Source: CAYQQU01 sp964419545 (GTDB lineage Bacteria > Bacteroidota > Bacteroidia > Chitinophagales > Saprospiraceae). Taken from it: a stretch of 50,437 nucleotides of DNA. The stretch spans positions 1 through 50,437 of the forward strand of contig CAYQQU010000041.1 of NCBI GenBank assembly GCA_964419545.1, read 5' to 3'. Shown in pieces: positions 34,723 to 44,009 of this stretch (position 1 is the stretch's first letter; every line of letters begins with the position of its first letter). The notes under the pieces are model-generated. The model saw only the letters and a program-made list of their open reading frames with translations, did no database searches and was not told the origin of the DNA. The position numbers and the translations under genes were made by a program.

Positions 34723-35391
34723 ATGGCCGGCTTACATTTTCAGACCCGCGATGTACAACTCGACCTGGAAGGTATCCCCTTTTCCCTCACGCTTATTGAT
34801 AATACCGAAGACCTGCTGGACGCCCTGCTCGCCAAAGGCGAGGCGCACGAAGATGTTATTGACGAAAAAATACCCTACTGGGCTGACCTGTGGCCATCGG
34901 CAGTGGCGCTGGGCCGCCACCTGATCAAAGAACAGGTGATCAAACCGGGCGATCAGGTGACCGAGATCGGCTGCGGACTGGGATTGGCCGGCATCGTCGC
35001 CGGGAAGCTGGGCGCCGAGGTCACCCTCACCGACTACCTGCCCGCGGCGCTCGACTTCGCCCGCCGCAACTGGGAACGCAACGTCCACGCTCCGGCTCGT
35101 TTCGAGCTGCTCGACTGGCGAAAGCCGGACCCGGCCCTGGCCGCCGACCTGCTCCTGGCTTCCGACGTCGCTTACGAAAAGCGCTTTTTCGACGAATTGC
35201 CCCCCGCTTTCCGCACCCTCTGCCGGCCGGGCGGGCGCATCCTCCTGAGCGAGCCCAACCGCGCGATCGCCGGGGATTTTCTGAAAGGCCTGCCGGCGCT
35301 GGGCTTTGCCGTAAAAACATTTGTTTATACGGGAACGGTGCTTTCTTTGAAGTACCGGGTAAATGTTTACGACATTCAGTACTCTGTGTAA
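34723..35391 (+). CDS. SAM-dependent methyltransferase (METTL21/lysine-methyltransferase-like)
   Basis: 222 residues. PYWADLWPSAVALGRHL near residue 50 is typical of the Methyltransf_16 group; the SAM motif I VTEIGCGLGLAGIVAGKLGA is near 80, motif II EVTLTDYLPAALDFARRNW near 100, and LLLASDVAYEKRFFDE near 145 is the post-II acidic/aromatic motif. Relatives methylate protein lysines (for example ETF-beta) or small molecules. It may act on a ribosomal or electron-transfer protein, but the substrate is not readable from sequence. Confidence 0.85.
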   Translation: MAGLHFQTRDVQLDLEGIPFSLTLIDNTEDLLDALLAKGEAHEDVIDEKIPYWADLWPSAVALGRHLIKEQVIKPGDQVTEIGCGLGLAGIVAGKLGAEVTLTDYLPAALDFARRNWERNVHAPARFELLDWRKPDPALAADLLLASDVAYEKRFFDELPPAFRTLCRPGGRILLSEPNRAIAGDFLKGLPALGFAVKTFVYTGTVLSLKYRVNVYDIQYSV

Positions 35392-35412
35392 TGAGTATTT
35401 TGATGAACGGAT

Positions 35413-35447
35413 TTAACCCGATGATTCTTCACGAATAATCCGGGTTA
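35413..35447. repeat. REP-like element D, copy 7
   Basis: TTAACCCG, a short spacer (ATGATTCTTC), then ACGAATAATCCGGGTTA: both arms of the palindrome with a shortened middle. It lies between the methyltransferase and the convergent PKD gene. Confidence 0.6.
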
Positions 35448-35487
35448 GTTCATAGCCGGACGGCGCCTTACAAAGCATAATTATTCG

Positions 35488-38400
35488 TTATTCCCTCACC
35501 ACCCTCAGCACCCGGCGGCCATTCCGCCCGGTAAGCTCCAGAAAGTACAAGCCGGCGGGGACCGCCTTCACAGAGAGCATCAGGTTGCCGGCTGTTGGCT
35601 GCACCCGTTGTATGATTACCCTTCCGGTGGCGTCCAGAAGCCGGATCTGCAGCGCCTCCCGCGGCTCACTCGCCCATTCCACGAAAAGCATTTCCCGGAC
35701 CGGGTTGGGAAAAACGCGCAACTCCGGAAACGCTTGTTCCCCGGTAGCTGTGGTCTGGATAACAATATTCTGGCTGGTCGCATTACCGCAGGCCGGCGTC
35801 AGGGCGTTGAGGGTCACCTGGTAGAAGCCGTCCGTAGCGAAAGTGTGCACGGGGTCGGTCTCGAAGCTGGTGTTTCCGTCGCCGAAATCCCAGAAATAAT
35901 CGGTGGCGTTGGTCGACAAGTTGGTGAAGGTGACGGTATTGCCGTCGACCGTATAGTCGAATGCCGGGGTCGGCAATACGAATACCGACACCAGGTTGTC
36001 GGCGGTAAAAGTGGAAGCGCCGGTGACGCCGCTGACGGTAAGCGTAACCGGGTACTGGCCCGGCGCCGCGTAGGAGACGCTGGGGTTCGGATCGTTGGAA
36101 GCGCTGGGCGTTCCGCCCGGGAAGCTCCAGTTGTAGGTGTCGACGGGGCCGGTGGATTGGCTGCTGAACTGCACCGTCACCGGGAGGCAGCCGCTGAGGG
36201 GCGCGCCAGTGAAAGCCGCCTGGGGCGGCGTGCCGGCGGTCACTTCGATGGTGATGACGTCGCTGCCGCATTCGTTGGTCGCCGTCAGGGTCACCGGGTA
36301 GGGGCCGGGGGCCGGAAAGGTATAGCTCGGGTTCAGGGCGGTGCTGGTTGCGCCGGCTTCGAATTGCCATAGGTAGTCGTCGGCGTCGGTGGAGCTGTTG
36401 GTGAAGTTGACGGTCAGGTCGTCGGCGTCAAAGCCGAAATTGGCCGCCGGCAGTCCTTCCACGGCGATGAACCCGGCCAGCGTAAGCGTGTCGGCGCCCT
36501 GGTCGTTGTTGACGATCAGGGTGACGTCATAACTGCCGGGCTCTGTGTAGAGTACCGACGGGTTGGCGGCGCCCGCGGTAGCCGGCGTGGCGCCGGGCAG
36601 CAGCCAGAAGTAGCTGTCGGCATTGATCGTGTTGGCGCTGTTGAAGGTGACGGCCAGGGGGGCGCAGCCGCCGGTGATGTCGGCGGTGAAGGCGGCTATC
36701 GGTTGCAGGTTGACGGTGAGGGTCTCGGTGAAGGTGCTGGAGCCGCAGGCGTTGAAAGCGGTGAGGGTCACCGGGTAGGCGCCGCTGCCGGCGTAGGTAT
36801 GGGTCGGATTGGGGTTAACGCTGGAACTGTTGTCGCCGAAGTTCCACTCGTAGCTGTCGGCGTTGATGGAGGTGTTGGTGAAGGTCGCCAATCCGCCGTC
36901 CAGGTCTACTGTAAAGCCGGGCGTGGGAACGTCCTCCACTTCCACGATGGCCGGCACGGTCAGGGTGTCGTACACTTGTCCGTTAAAAGCGATCAGGGTC
37001 ACGTCGTAATCGCCGGCCGCATTATAAGTGACCGTACCGTCAAAGTCGGTTGAGGAGGCCGGACTGCCGCCCGGGAACAGCCACTCGTAGGAGACGCCGT
37101 TGGTGGAGGTGTTAAAAAAAGTGACGGTCAGGGGCGCGCAGCCGCTGGTGGGTGTGCCGGTGATGAAGTTGGCGACCGGCTGGTTGGAGACGGGTACGGT
37201 GGTGGTCAGGGTATCGGAGCCGCATTCGTTGCTGGCGATGAGCGAAACGGTGTAGTCGTCGGTGGCCGGATAGCCGTAGCTTGGGTTTTCAACTGTGCTG
37301 GTCATGCCGTCGCCGAAAATCCAGAGGAAGTCGTCGGCGTTTTCCGAATCGTTTTGAAAGTCGACGGCCAGGCCGAAGGTGGTAAAGGAGAAGTCGGCCA
37401 CCGGTTCGGGCAGCAGTTCCAGGGTAATGGGTTCGGAGGTGACGGTATCGCCGCAGTTGTTGCTGACCACCAGGCGATAGGAATAGCCGGCGATCTGACT
37501 CAGCAGCCCGCCGATATTGAGGGTGGGCGTTTGTGCTCCGCTGATGAAGCCGTCGTCGGTCAGGTCGGAGAATCCGCTGCCGGCATCGACCTGCCACTGG
37601 TAGGTATCCACCAGGCCGGTGGTGATGACGGAGAAGCCGATCGGGTCGCCGAGGCAGCCTGCGGCGCTGGTGGGTTGGTCGGTGATAGCCGGTGCTTCGA
37701 TAAACTGGTCGCTGGCAGGGACGCCGTCGAAGAGGAGGGTTTGTCCGTTCTGGCCGGCGGCGGCCCCGTTGGCGCCGTTGCAGCCCCCGTCGGAGGAGTT
37801 GAAGCTCGTTCCGGCGGCGCCTCCGCTGAGGTCGGCGGTCAGCGGCAGGGTAGCGCGCAACTGGCCGCCGCCGCCGCCGCCGCCCGGCCCGAAGCAGCGG
37901 TCGGCGCCCTGGTTATTGACGCTGCCGCCGGCCCCGCCGCGGGCTTCCAGGTTGAGGTTGTCGACGGCATTGGCTGCGATGAGGAGGGCGCCGCCGCCGC
38001 CGCCGCCGCCGGCGCCGTCGCCCGTAGCGTCGAGCGCCTCGAGGCCGTTGCTGCGGATCGTAAAGCCGTTGCCTTCGATGGCGTCAGCGATGAGGAGGAC
38101 GATGCCGCCGCCGCGTGCGCCGTCGGTGCCGACGTCGTTATTTTCGTGTCCGCCGCCGCCGCCGCCGCCGAGGAAGGCGCGGTCGGTCTCGGCAGGCAGG
38201 ATTTTGCCGCCGATGCCCGGGTATTCGCCGTCGCATCCGAAGAAAGAAGGCTCGTCATTATTGCCGCCGCGGCCCCCGGCGCCGGCGGAAGCGCCGCCGC
38301 CGCCGCCGGCATTGTGGTCGTTGCCGCCGCCGCCGCCGTTGGCCTGGGCGCCGCGCCCGGCTTCGCGCCCNNNNNNNNNNCCGATGAAGGCCGCGATGCC

Positions 38401-39003
38401 TTCGCCTTTCAGGGCGCCGCGCCAGTTGTTGAGCCCGAAGTAATAGTCGTCGATATTCTGCAGAAAGTTGCAGTCGTTTTCCGCGTCGATCTGGGAGGCG
38501 CCGCCCCGGAAGCCGGCGCCGCTCGCGTCGATGTCGGCTTCCAGGGTAAGCAGGTTGTTGGCGGCCAGCGCGACCACGCCGCCGGTAGCGCCGTTCCAGG
38601 GAGCGGGCGTCAGCGGAGCGGTGACGACGGGATCGTCGAGCTCAGGCAGGGTGACCAGCTGCACGGCGCCGTCGGGGTCGTAATCGTAAAGAATGGCATT
38701 TTCCAGGGTGATGACGTCGCCGTCGCGCGCCAAGATGCGGTGCCGCTCGTAACGGCCCGCGCCGCCGAGGTCGACCAGGTCGCCGAAGCTGCTGTTGTTG
38801 CCGTCGGCGATGGTTGCGCCCTGCATCTGGAAGAGCAACACCGCCTGCCCGGGGGCAAAACCGGTGGTGTCGCTGAGGGTGAGCTGCCCGGTACACGGGT
38901 CGAGAGCGGTTACTTCCGAATACTGATTGATAACGCCGGCAATCTCCTGGCCACACAAATTCAGGGCCAGCAGAACCAGTAGGAGGGAGGCGATTGGCTT
39001 CAT
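35488..39003 (-). CDS. giant secreted PKD-repeat protein with glycine-rich region and T9SS domain
   Basis: About 1171 residues plus an assembly gap. Signal peptide (MKPIASLLLVLLALNLCG); a beta-rich head with VLLFQMQGATIADGNNSSFG (residues ~20-190); a glycine-rich stretch with several poly-Gly runs (about 205-430); an Ig-like segment; then seven PKD domains (about 540-1090) with FGDG or FPGG cores such as YEWNFGDNSSSVNPNPTHTY and YFWDFGDGNTSFETDPVHTF; finally a T9SS type A sorting domain (VFPNPVREMLFVEW, then GLYFLELTGRNG). It should be exported by T9SS and displayed on the surface, with adhesion or glycan binding the likely role. A run of 10 N (38371-38380) falls at residue ~208, though the frame is kept across it. 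Confidence 0.88.
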   Translation of the reverse strand: MKPIASLLLVLLALNLCGQEIAGVINQYSEVTALDPCTGQLTLSDTTGFAPGQAVLLFQMQGATIADGNNSSFGDLVDLGGAGRYERHRILARDGDVITLENAILYDYDPDGAVQLVTLPELDDPVVTAPLTPAPWNGATGGVVALAANNLLTLEADIDASGAGFRGGASQIDAENDCNFLQNIDDYYFGLNNWRGALKGEGIAAFIXXXXGREAGRGAQANGGGGGNDHNAGGGGGASAGAGGRGGNNDEPSFFGCDGEYPGIGGKILPAETDRAFLGGGGGGGHENNDVGTDGARGGGIVLLIADAIEGNGFTIRSNGLEALDATGDGAGGGGGGGALLIAANAVDNLNLEARGGAGGSVNNQGADRCFGPGGGGGGGQLRATLPLTADLSGGAAGTSFNSSDGGCNGANGAAAGQNGQTLLFDGVPASDQFIEAPAITDQPTSAAGCLGDPIGFSVITTGLVDTYQWQVDAGSGFSDLTDDGFISGAQTPTLNIGGLLSQIAGYSYRLVVSNNCGDTVTSEPITLELLPEPVADFSFTTFGLAVDFQNDSENADDFLWIFGDGMTSTVENPSYGYPATDDYTVSLIASNECGSDTLTTTVPVSNQPVANFITGTPTSGCAPLTVTFFNTSTNGVSYEWLFPGGSPASSTDFDGTVTYNAAGDYDVTLIAFNGQVYDTLTVPAIVEVEDVPTPGFTVDLDGGLATFTNTSINADSYEWNFGDNSSSVNPNPTHTYAGSGAYPVTLTAFNACGSSTFTETLTVNLQPIAAFTADITGGCAPLAVTFNSANTINADSYFWLLPGATPATAGAANPSVLYTEPGSYDVTLIVNNDQGADTLTLAGFIAVEGLPAANFGFDADDLTVNFTNSSTDADDYLWQFEAGATSTALNPSYTFPAPGPYPVTLTATNECGSDVITIEVTAGTPPQAAFTGAPLSGCLPVTVQFSSQSTGPVDTYNWSFPGGTPSASNDPNPSVSYAAPGQYPVTLTVSGVTGASTFTADNLVSVFVLPTPAFDYTVDGNTVTFTNLSTNATDYFWDFGDGNTSFETDPVHTFATDGFYQVTLNALTPACGNATSQNIVIQTTATGEQAFPELRVFPNPVREMLFVEWASEPREALQIRLLDATGRVIIQRVQPTAGNLMLSVKAVPAGLYFLELTGRNGRRVLRVVRE
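38371..38380. other. assembly gap (10 N) inside the PKD gene
   Basis: Ten N in GC-rich, poly-glycine codons. With the flanking GG the gap fills four codons, so the frame holds, but the true missing length is unknown. Confidence 0.99.
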
Positions 39004-39079
39004 GCTGCTGCTTTTTTGCTGGAAACAAAAATACGAGACGCAGGGCAGATGCTCACAAATTAAGGAAAAAGCGCCGGTA

Positions 39080-39109
39080 TTGACAAAAAGAAAAAAAAGC
39101 GTACTTTTG
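39080..39109 (+). promoter_or_regulatory. promoter of rpsP
   Basis: TTG at 39080-39082, then 19 bp, then TACTTTTG at 39102-39109: the best complete match to the Bacteroidota TTTG-N19-TAnnTTTG promoter in the window. The rpsP start is 70 bp downstream. Confidence 0.7.
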
Positions 39110-39179
39110 CGTCCGTTAAAAGCCCGCCGTTCCTTGAGGGAAGTAAGCGGGTATGGTTAAACCAATACAGTTTTAACAG

Positions 39180-39788
39180 ATGCCAGTAAAGATGCGGCTA
39201 CAGCGCAAGGGCCGGAAAAAGCGCCCGTTCTATCACATCGTTGTAGCAGATTCGCGCTCCCCGCGCGACGGAAAATTTATCGAGCGACTCGGTTCTTACA
39301 ATCCAATGACTAAGCCGGCCACCATTGAGATCGACCGCGACAAAGCGTACGATTGGCTGGTGAAAGGCGCTCAGCCCACCGATACGGTGCGGGCTATCCT
39401 GCGCTTCAAAGGCGTTTATTACCGCAAACACCTCATGCGCGGCGTGAAAAAAGGCGCGCTCACCGTGGAAGAGGCCGAAGCGAAATACCAGGAATGGGTG
39501 GCGGCCAAAGAGGCCAAGATCGCCGAGCGCGTGGCCAAGTCGCAGGAAGAGAAAGCTGCGTTCCACGCCGCCGTCTCCGGAACACCACCGCCCAAACCGG
39601 AGCCCGAAACAGAAGAGATCGAATCGGTAGAGATCCCCGAAGCTCAAGGGGAAGCTGAAATAGCGGCCGAAGAGACGCCCGCCGAAGAACAACCCGCTGA
39701 GGAAACACCGACCGCGGAAGCGCAACCCGCTGAGGAAGCGCCGGCTGCCGAAGAGGAAAAACCGGAAGAAGAAAAAAAGGAAGATTAA
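39180..39788 (+). CDS. rpsP: 30S ribosomal protein S16 with acidic C-terminal extension
   Basis: 202 residues. The first ~85 form the S16 domain (PVKMRLQRKGRKKRPFYHIV, then VADSRSPRDGKFIERLGSYN and KGAQPTDTVRAILRFKGVYY), a small-subunit protein needed for 16S folding. Core S16 is only about 80-90 residues; here a linker rich in Lys/Glu and a repeated acidic Ala/Glu/Pro tail (EETPAEEQPAEETPTAEAQP) more than double it, a known Bacteroidota trait. rimM, often next in other bacteria, is not present here. A dyad CGGTCC-G-GGACCG lies just after the stop. Confidence 0.95.
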   Translation: MPVKMRLQRKGRKKRPFYHIVVADSRSPRDGKFIERLGSYNPMTKPATIEIDRDKAYDWLVKGAQPTDTVRAILRFKGVYYRKHLMRGVKKGALTVEEAEAKYQEWVAAKEAKIAERVAKSQEEKAAFHAAVSGTPPPKPEPETEEIESVEIPEAQGEAEIAAEETPAEEQPAEETPTAEAQPAEEAPAAEEEKPEEEKKED

Positions 39789-39846
39789 TTTCGGTCCGGG
39801 ACCGCTAATTTCTTTCCTCATCGTGGCTTTTAACGCCAGGATGATG

Positions 39847-39931
39847 TATATTTGAGTATTCTCCTAAGGCTATACTTTATTCTAAATGATATTAGTGAAC
39901 CTGGTAGTGCCCTGATTTGCACTATCAGGTT
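39847..39931 (+). promoter_or_regulatory. -7 box and hairpin leader before the 466-residue gene
   Basis: TATATTTG (39847-39854) matches the -7 box. The leader that would follow contains a 13-bp stem with one mismatch, AACCTGGTAGTGC / GCACTATCAGGTT (39898-39910, 39919-39931), ending 24 bp before the start codon. It is a candidate attenuator or translation-control hairpin. Confidence 0.4.
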
Positions 39932-39955
39932 TGCCTTTAAAATAAGCATTTTGTT

Positions 39956-41356
39956 ATGTATGAATTAGACCCAAAATACCTCGAAAGACTGGAAATACTT
40001 GCCGGTGAGATCCAGGAATCCGACGAGCTGGCCCAGTACCTCGAAGAGGAAGAAGAAGATCTTTACGTTCGGTTCAAAGAAATGTTCGAGCCGCGCATCG
40101 GACTGATCTACGAGGAAGTGGCGGCCGACAATCCGCTGCAGATCATCCCTCTGGAGCAGGTACTGCTCGATGAAGCTTTCGAAGGCCTCTACCTCCCTCG
40201 CATCCTGGGCTTTTCGGTCTTGCGCGGCGAAATCGACGAAGACGTCAAATACGTCCGTCCCCAGGAGCATTTTAAAGACGTGCTGCTGGCCATCTGCTAT
40301 TCGCCCAATTTCGACATCCTGAAGAAGCGGATCGGGCAATCCATTCAGATCGGCTTCGCCCTGAGCAGCGATATCTGGGTCACCAACCTGATCAACAGCA
40401 TCGACAATAAGCGCATCCGCTACTACCTGCAGTCGCAAAAGCTGGAACGCTACCGCCGCGAGCAGGAACGCCTGACCGGCTACCGCCGCTACAAGCGCCA
40501 GTTTTCCGGCGAAAACTTCCAAACCGCTGAATTCCCGGAAGACGCCGGCAGCCTCAAGGTGCTCTTCTCCCCGCTCAAGCATTTCCTGATCCACCGCATC
40601 AATATCGATAAGGACAACAGCAGCATCATCCCCGAACTCAAGGCTTTCGTGGAAAATGAAGCCTTCCAGGGCGCCCGCGAGTACATGGAGATCGCCGGCC
40701 TGTACGGGATGTTTTTCGACATCAGCGACGAAGACGCGGCCCACCTGGCCGAGCACTTCAACAAAGTACGCCGGGAAACGCCGGAATTCGACGAACAGTT
40801 CCTGGAGTTTATCCTCGAACTGCACCAGCGCGACGACCTCGACCTGACGCCGGCCGCCGACCTGCGGATGGCCGCCCTGCTCGACCCGGATATCAACGAC
40901 GAACTGAAGCACTACTACGCCCTCATCGAAACGGTCCACCAGAAAGGCTATACCTCCGAAGAAGCCCAGGAAGCCTGCCGGGTGTTCTACACCCGCTATC
41001 CCGGCCTCTCCACGGTAAACGAATGCCTGCGCAAAACCATCCTGCGGTATTTTGCGGTCTACATCAATAACCTGGAAGAGGAAAACTACGCCGACCTCTT
41101 CGAGATTTCCAAGCTCTTCCCCATCTATATGAGCATCTTCGCCAACCAGCAATTCAATCAGCACCTGAAAGACTTGTCGATGGCCTACGTCCACCGGCTG
41201 CTGAAACGATACACCGATAAGCGCGGGAAGGATTATCAGGACATCAAGAAGTTCGTCTCCACCACTTTCCAGGACCTGGGCTTCCTCCAGGAAAAAGAAG
41301 TGGTCGAACTCTTCAAAACGCGGCGCAAAAAGAAAAAGAAAGCGGCTACTGAATAA
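39956..41356 (+). CDS. acidic helical hypothetical protein
   Basis: 466 residues, cytoplasmic, with no signal peptide or membrane helix. Almost entirely helical, with acidic stretches (QYLEEEEEDLYVRFKEMFEP) and a lysine-rich end (TRRKKKKKAATE). No domain is recognised. KYVRPQEHFKDVLLAICYSP and FFDISDEDAAHLAEHFNKVR are its most distinctive segments. It is preceded by a promoter and hairpin leader of its own. The style resembles the 483-residue protein at 24142, but I see no clear sequence relation. Confidence 0.8.
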   Translation: MYELDPKYLERLEILAGEIQESDELAQYLEEEEEDLYVRFKEMFEPRIGLIYEEVAADNPLQIIPLEQVLLDEAFEGLYLPRILGFSVLRGEIDEDVKYVRPQEHFKDVLLAICYSPNFDILKKRIGQSIQIGFALSSDIWVTNLINSIDNKRIRYYLQSQKLERYRREQERLTGYRRYKRQFSGENFQTAEFPEDAGSLKVLFSPLKHFLIHRINIDKDNSSIIPELKAFVENEAFQGAREYMEIAGLYGMFFDISDEDAAHLAEHFNKVRRETPEFDEQFLEFILELHQRDDLDLTPAADLRMAALLDPDINDELKHYYALIETVHQKGYTSEEAQEACRVFYTRYPGLSTVNECLRKTILRYFAVYINNLEEENYADLFEISKLFPIYMSIFANQQFNQHLKDLSMAYVHRLLKRYTDKRGKDYQDIKKFVSTTFQDLGFLQEKEVVELFKTRRKKKKKAATE

Positions 41357-41557
41357 GGCCGGGATGGACCGGACGCCACCCGGGATCGCCGAAGGTGAAA
41401 TTTTTTTGCAGCCGTAAGCCTCCTATTCGCTGGCTGGGGAACAGGTATTTTATTTCTGCTCTTTCTCCGTTCAATCGAACAAGGAAAGACAAAATTCCAT
41501 TAAATTTATGGAAGCGCGTCCTCCGTGTGGTGCTTTTCTTTTTCATACAATCCTTAC

Positions 41558-41703
41558 GAGCATGTTTGGAGCTTGCTTCTATTACAAATCAACAGGTAAG
41601 GAACCTGTCGTCAAGATAAAATGCTCATTTACCCCGGTAAACTCACATTTTATCTTTTAGTTAACCTGCTGATTTTCATAACGAACCCGCTCCAAACATG
41701 CTC
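41558..41703. repeat. palindromic element C, copy 2, carrying a nested palindrome
   Basis: Perfect 15-bp ends GAGCATGTTTGGAGC / GCTCCAAACATGCTC (41558-41572, 41689-41703). The middle matches copy 1 (CAAATCAACAGGT on one side, ACCTGCTGATTT on the other) but the loop is replaced by about 50 bp that form their own stem, AGATAAAATG / CATTTTATCT. The element occupies most of the gap before the trehalose gene, 23 bp from its start. Confidence 0.7.
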
Positions 41704-41726
41704 TTAATGACAATCCAACCTATACT

Positions 41727-43895
41727 ATGTCTCGCTTAGTTATTATTTCCAATCGTCTACCCGTCACCATCGATAAGAGCGACGGTGAACTGCATTATCA
41801 TCCCAGCGCGGGCGGACTGGCCACCGGCCTGAATTCCCTGGACGACTCCTGGAACAAAATATGGATCGGCTGGCCCGGCCAGGAGATCAATGACGAATGG
41901 GAACAGGAGGCCGTTCGTCGCGATCTGCGGGATCAGAGCCTTGTTCCGGTTTTCCTGTCGCAGCACGATATCGAACTGTTTTACGAGGGGTTCAGCAATA
42001 AAACGATCTGGCCACATTTTCACTATTTTACCCAGTATACCACTTACAAAGACGAATACTGGGAAGCCTATCGCTCGGTCAATCAGCGCTTCGCCGACGA
42101 GGTGAATCCCCTGATCCAGCCGGACGACCTCGTATGGGTGCACGACTACCAGCTCATGTTGCTGCCTAAGATGATCCGGGCGGCGCATCCCGATATTTCC
42201 ATCGGCTTTTTCCTGCATATTCCTTTCCCTTCGTACGAAGTGTTCCGTATCCTGCCCTGGCGGCGCCGCCTGCTGGAAGGGATGCTCGGCGCCGACCTCA
42301 TCGGTTTTCATACCTTCGGTTATATGCGGCATTTTTTGAGCGCCGCCTACCGGATCGCCGGCTACGAGCACAACTTCGGCAAGCTGGCCGTAGGGCAACG
42401 CATGGTGAACGTCGACGTCTTCCCGATGGGCATCGATTACGAAAAGTACGCCTTCCCCAATGAGGAAGAGGACGCGGAAATGCTCAAGATCCGGAAGATG
42501 GCCCAGCACCGCAAGATCGTCATCTCCATCGACCGCCTCGACTACACCAAGGGAATACCCCAGCGGATTCGCGCTTTCGACCAGTTTATTCGCAAGCATC
42601 CCGAGTTTGCCGGCAAGGTGACGATGGTTTTCATCGTGGTTCCTTCCCGCGCCAATGTCGATCACTACCAGGAACTCAAACAGGAGATCGACACCCTGGT
42701 CGGCCAGGTGAACGGCGCTCACGGTTCTTTCGACTGGACGCCGATCCGCTATCTCTACCGCTCGCTCAATTTCGGAAAACTGACCACGCTCTACAAAGTG
42801 GCGGATATCGCGATGATCACGCCCCTGCGCGACGGCATGAATCTGGTGGCGAAAGAGTTCGTCGCCAGCAAGGAGGAGAGCAAGAAAGGGGTGCTCATCC
42901 TGAGTGAAATGGCCGGCGCGGCCAACGAGCTCACCGAAGCGATCATCGTCAACCCGCAGGACCGCGACGACCTGATCACGGCGCTCGAACAAGCGCTGCG
43001 TATGGACGAAGACGAGCAGCGCGACCGGCTGGCGGCGATGCAGGAAAAGGTCCGGCGCTATAACGTCCGTTATTGGGCTTCCGCTTTTATAAAAGAACAG
43101 AAAGAGCTTATGGAAAAACAAAAAGAAAAACTAACCAACAAAATGAAATCTGCAGACCGCAAAAAAATACTGAGCGACTACCAATCCGCTTCCGAGCGGC
43201 TGATCATCTTTGATTACGACGGTACGCTGATGCCTTTCCATCCGGATCCGCAGGCCGTCAAACCTGATGAAGAGGTGCTGGAATTGCTGCGGGCGATCAG
43301 CGGCAAACCTGGGGTGAAGGTCGTAGTTAATAGCGGACGCGACCGCGCTACGCTCGAAAACTGGCTCGGCGAACTGGGCCTGGATATGGCTGCCGAGCAC
43401 GGCGTCTGGATCAAACAAAACGGCGAGTGGGCCGCCAACCCGGGCCTGTCCAGCGAATGGAAAGAAGAAATTCGCCCCATCCTGAATAACCTCGTACAAC
43501 GCACGCCGGGCACCTTCATTGAAGAAAAGGATTTTTCCATCGCCTGGCACTACCGCCGCATCGATCGCGACCTCGGCGAAAAGCGGGTGCGCGAATTTCG
43601 CGATGTCCTGCTTTATCTGACCCACAACCTGGACCTGCAGGTGCTGGAGGGCAATAAGGTGGTGGAAATTAAGAACGCCGGCGTCAATAAGGGCAAAGCG
43701 ACGCACCACTGGGTGGCCGAAAACAACTGGGATTTTATTCTGGCTATCGGCGACGATCATACCGACGAAGATATTTTTAAGGCCGTCCCCGATACGGCCT
43801 ACACCATCAAAGTGGGAATGGATAATACCGTAGCCCGGTTCAACCTGCTGGGCGTCCCCGATGTTCGCAGCCTGCTGCGCGATCTGGCCGGGTGA
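41727..43895 (+). CDS. bifunctional trehalose-6-phosphate synthase/phosphatase
   Basis: 722 residues, an OtsA-OtsB fusion making trehalose from UDP-glucose and glucose-6-P, then removing the phosphate. GT20 domain about 1-470: ISNRLPVTI near 7, SAGGLATGL near 28, WVHDYQLMLLPKMIR near 135, SIDRLDYTKGIPQRIRAF near 268 with the phosphate-binding Arg/Lys, and LRDGMNLVAKEFVASKEES near 370. HAD phosphatase domain about 490-720: IIFDYDGTLMPF with catalytic Asp, NSGRDRATLENWL, and GDDHTDEDIF. Trehalose is an osmoprotectant and stress sugar. The start is the ATG at SRLVIISNRLP. Confidence 0.96.
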   Translation: MSRLVIISNRLPVTIDKSDGELHYHPSAGGLATGLNSLDDSWNKIWIGWPGQEINDEWEQEAVRRDLRDQSLVPVFLSQHDIELFYEGFSNKTIWPHFHYFTQYTTYKDEYWEAYRSVNQRFADEVNPLIQPDDLVWVHDYQLMLLPKMIRAAHPDISIGFFLHIPFPSYEVFRILPWRRRLLEGMLGADLIGFHTFGYMRHFLSAAYRIAGYEHNFGKLAVGQRMVNVDVFPMGIDYEKYAFPNEEEDAEMLKIRKMAQHRKIVISIDRLDYTKGIPQRIRAFDQFIRKHPEFAGKVTMVFIVVPSRANVDHYQELKQEIDTLVGQVNGAHGSFDWTPIRYLYRSLNFGKLTTLYKVADIAMITPLRDGMNLVAKEFVASKEESKKGVLILSEMAGAANELTEAIIVNPQDRDDLITALEQALRMDEDEQRDRLAAMQEKVRRYNVRYWASAFIKEQKELMEKQKEKLTNKMKSADRKKILSDYQSASERLIIFDYDGTLMPFHPDPQAVKPDEEVLELLRAISGKPGVKVVVNSGRDRATLENWLGELGLDMAAEHGVWIKQNGEWAANPGLSSEWKEEIRPILNNLVQRTPGTFIEEKDFSIAWHYRRIDRDLGEKRVREFRDVLLYLTHNLDLQVLEGNKVVEIKNAGVNKGKATHHWVAENNWDFILAIGDDHTDEDIFKAVPDTAYTIKVGMDNTVARFNLLGVPDVRSLLRDLAG

Positions 43896-44009
43896 ATTTG
43901 ACGTGGCCTCGTTGCATAACGCGTCGAATAAATCGCGACAGTAGTAGAAATGCCCGGCCCGCCTGCGCCGAAATGCCGATCTTAGCGATGAAAGAAAAAT
44001 AAACGAGTC

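Noticed and set aside
37354..38982. 542-codon Ala/Gly/Val-rich plus-strand ORF
   Set aside because: Antisense of PKD and poly-glycine codons; it even crosses the N gap and has no domain.
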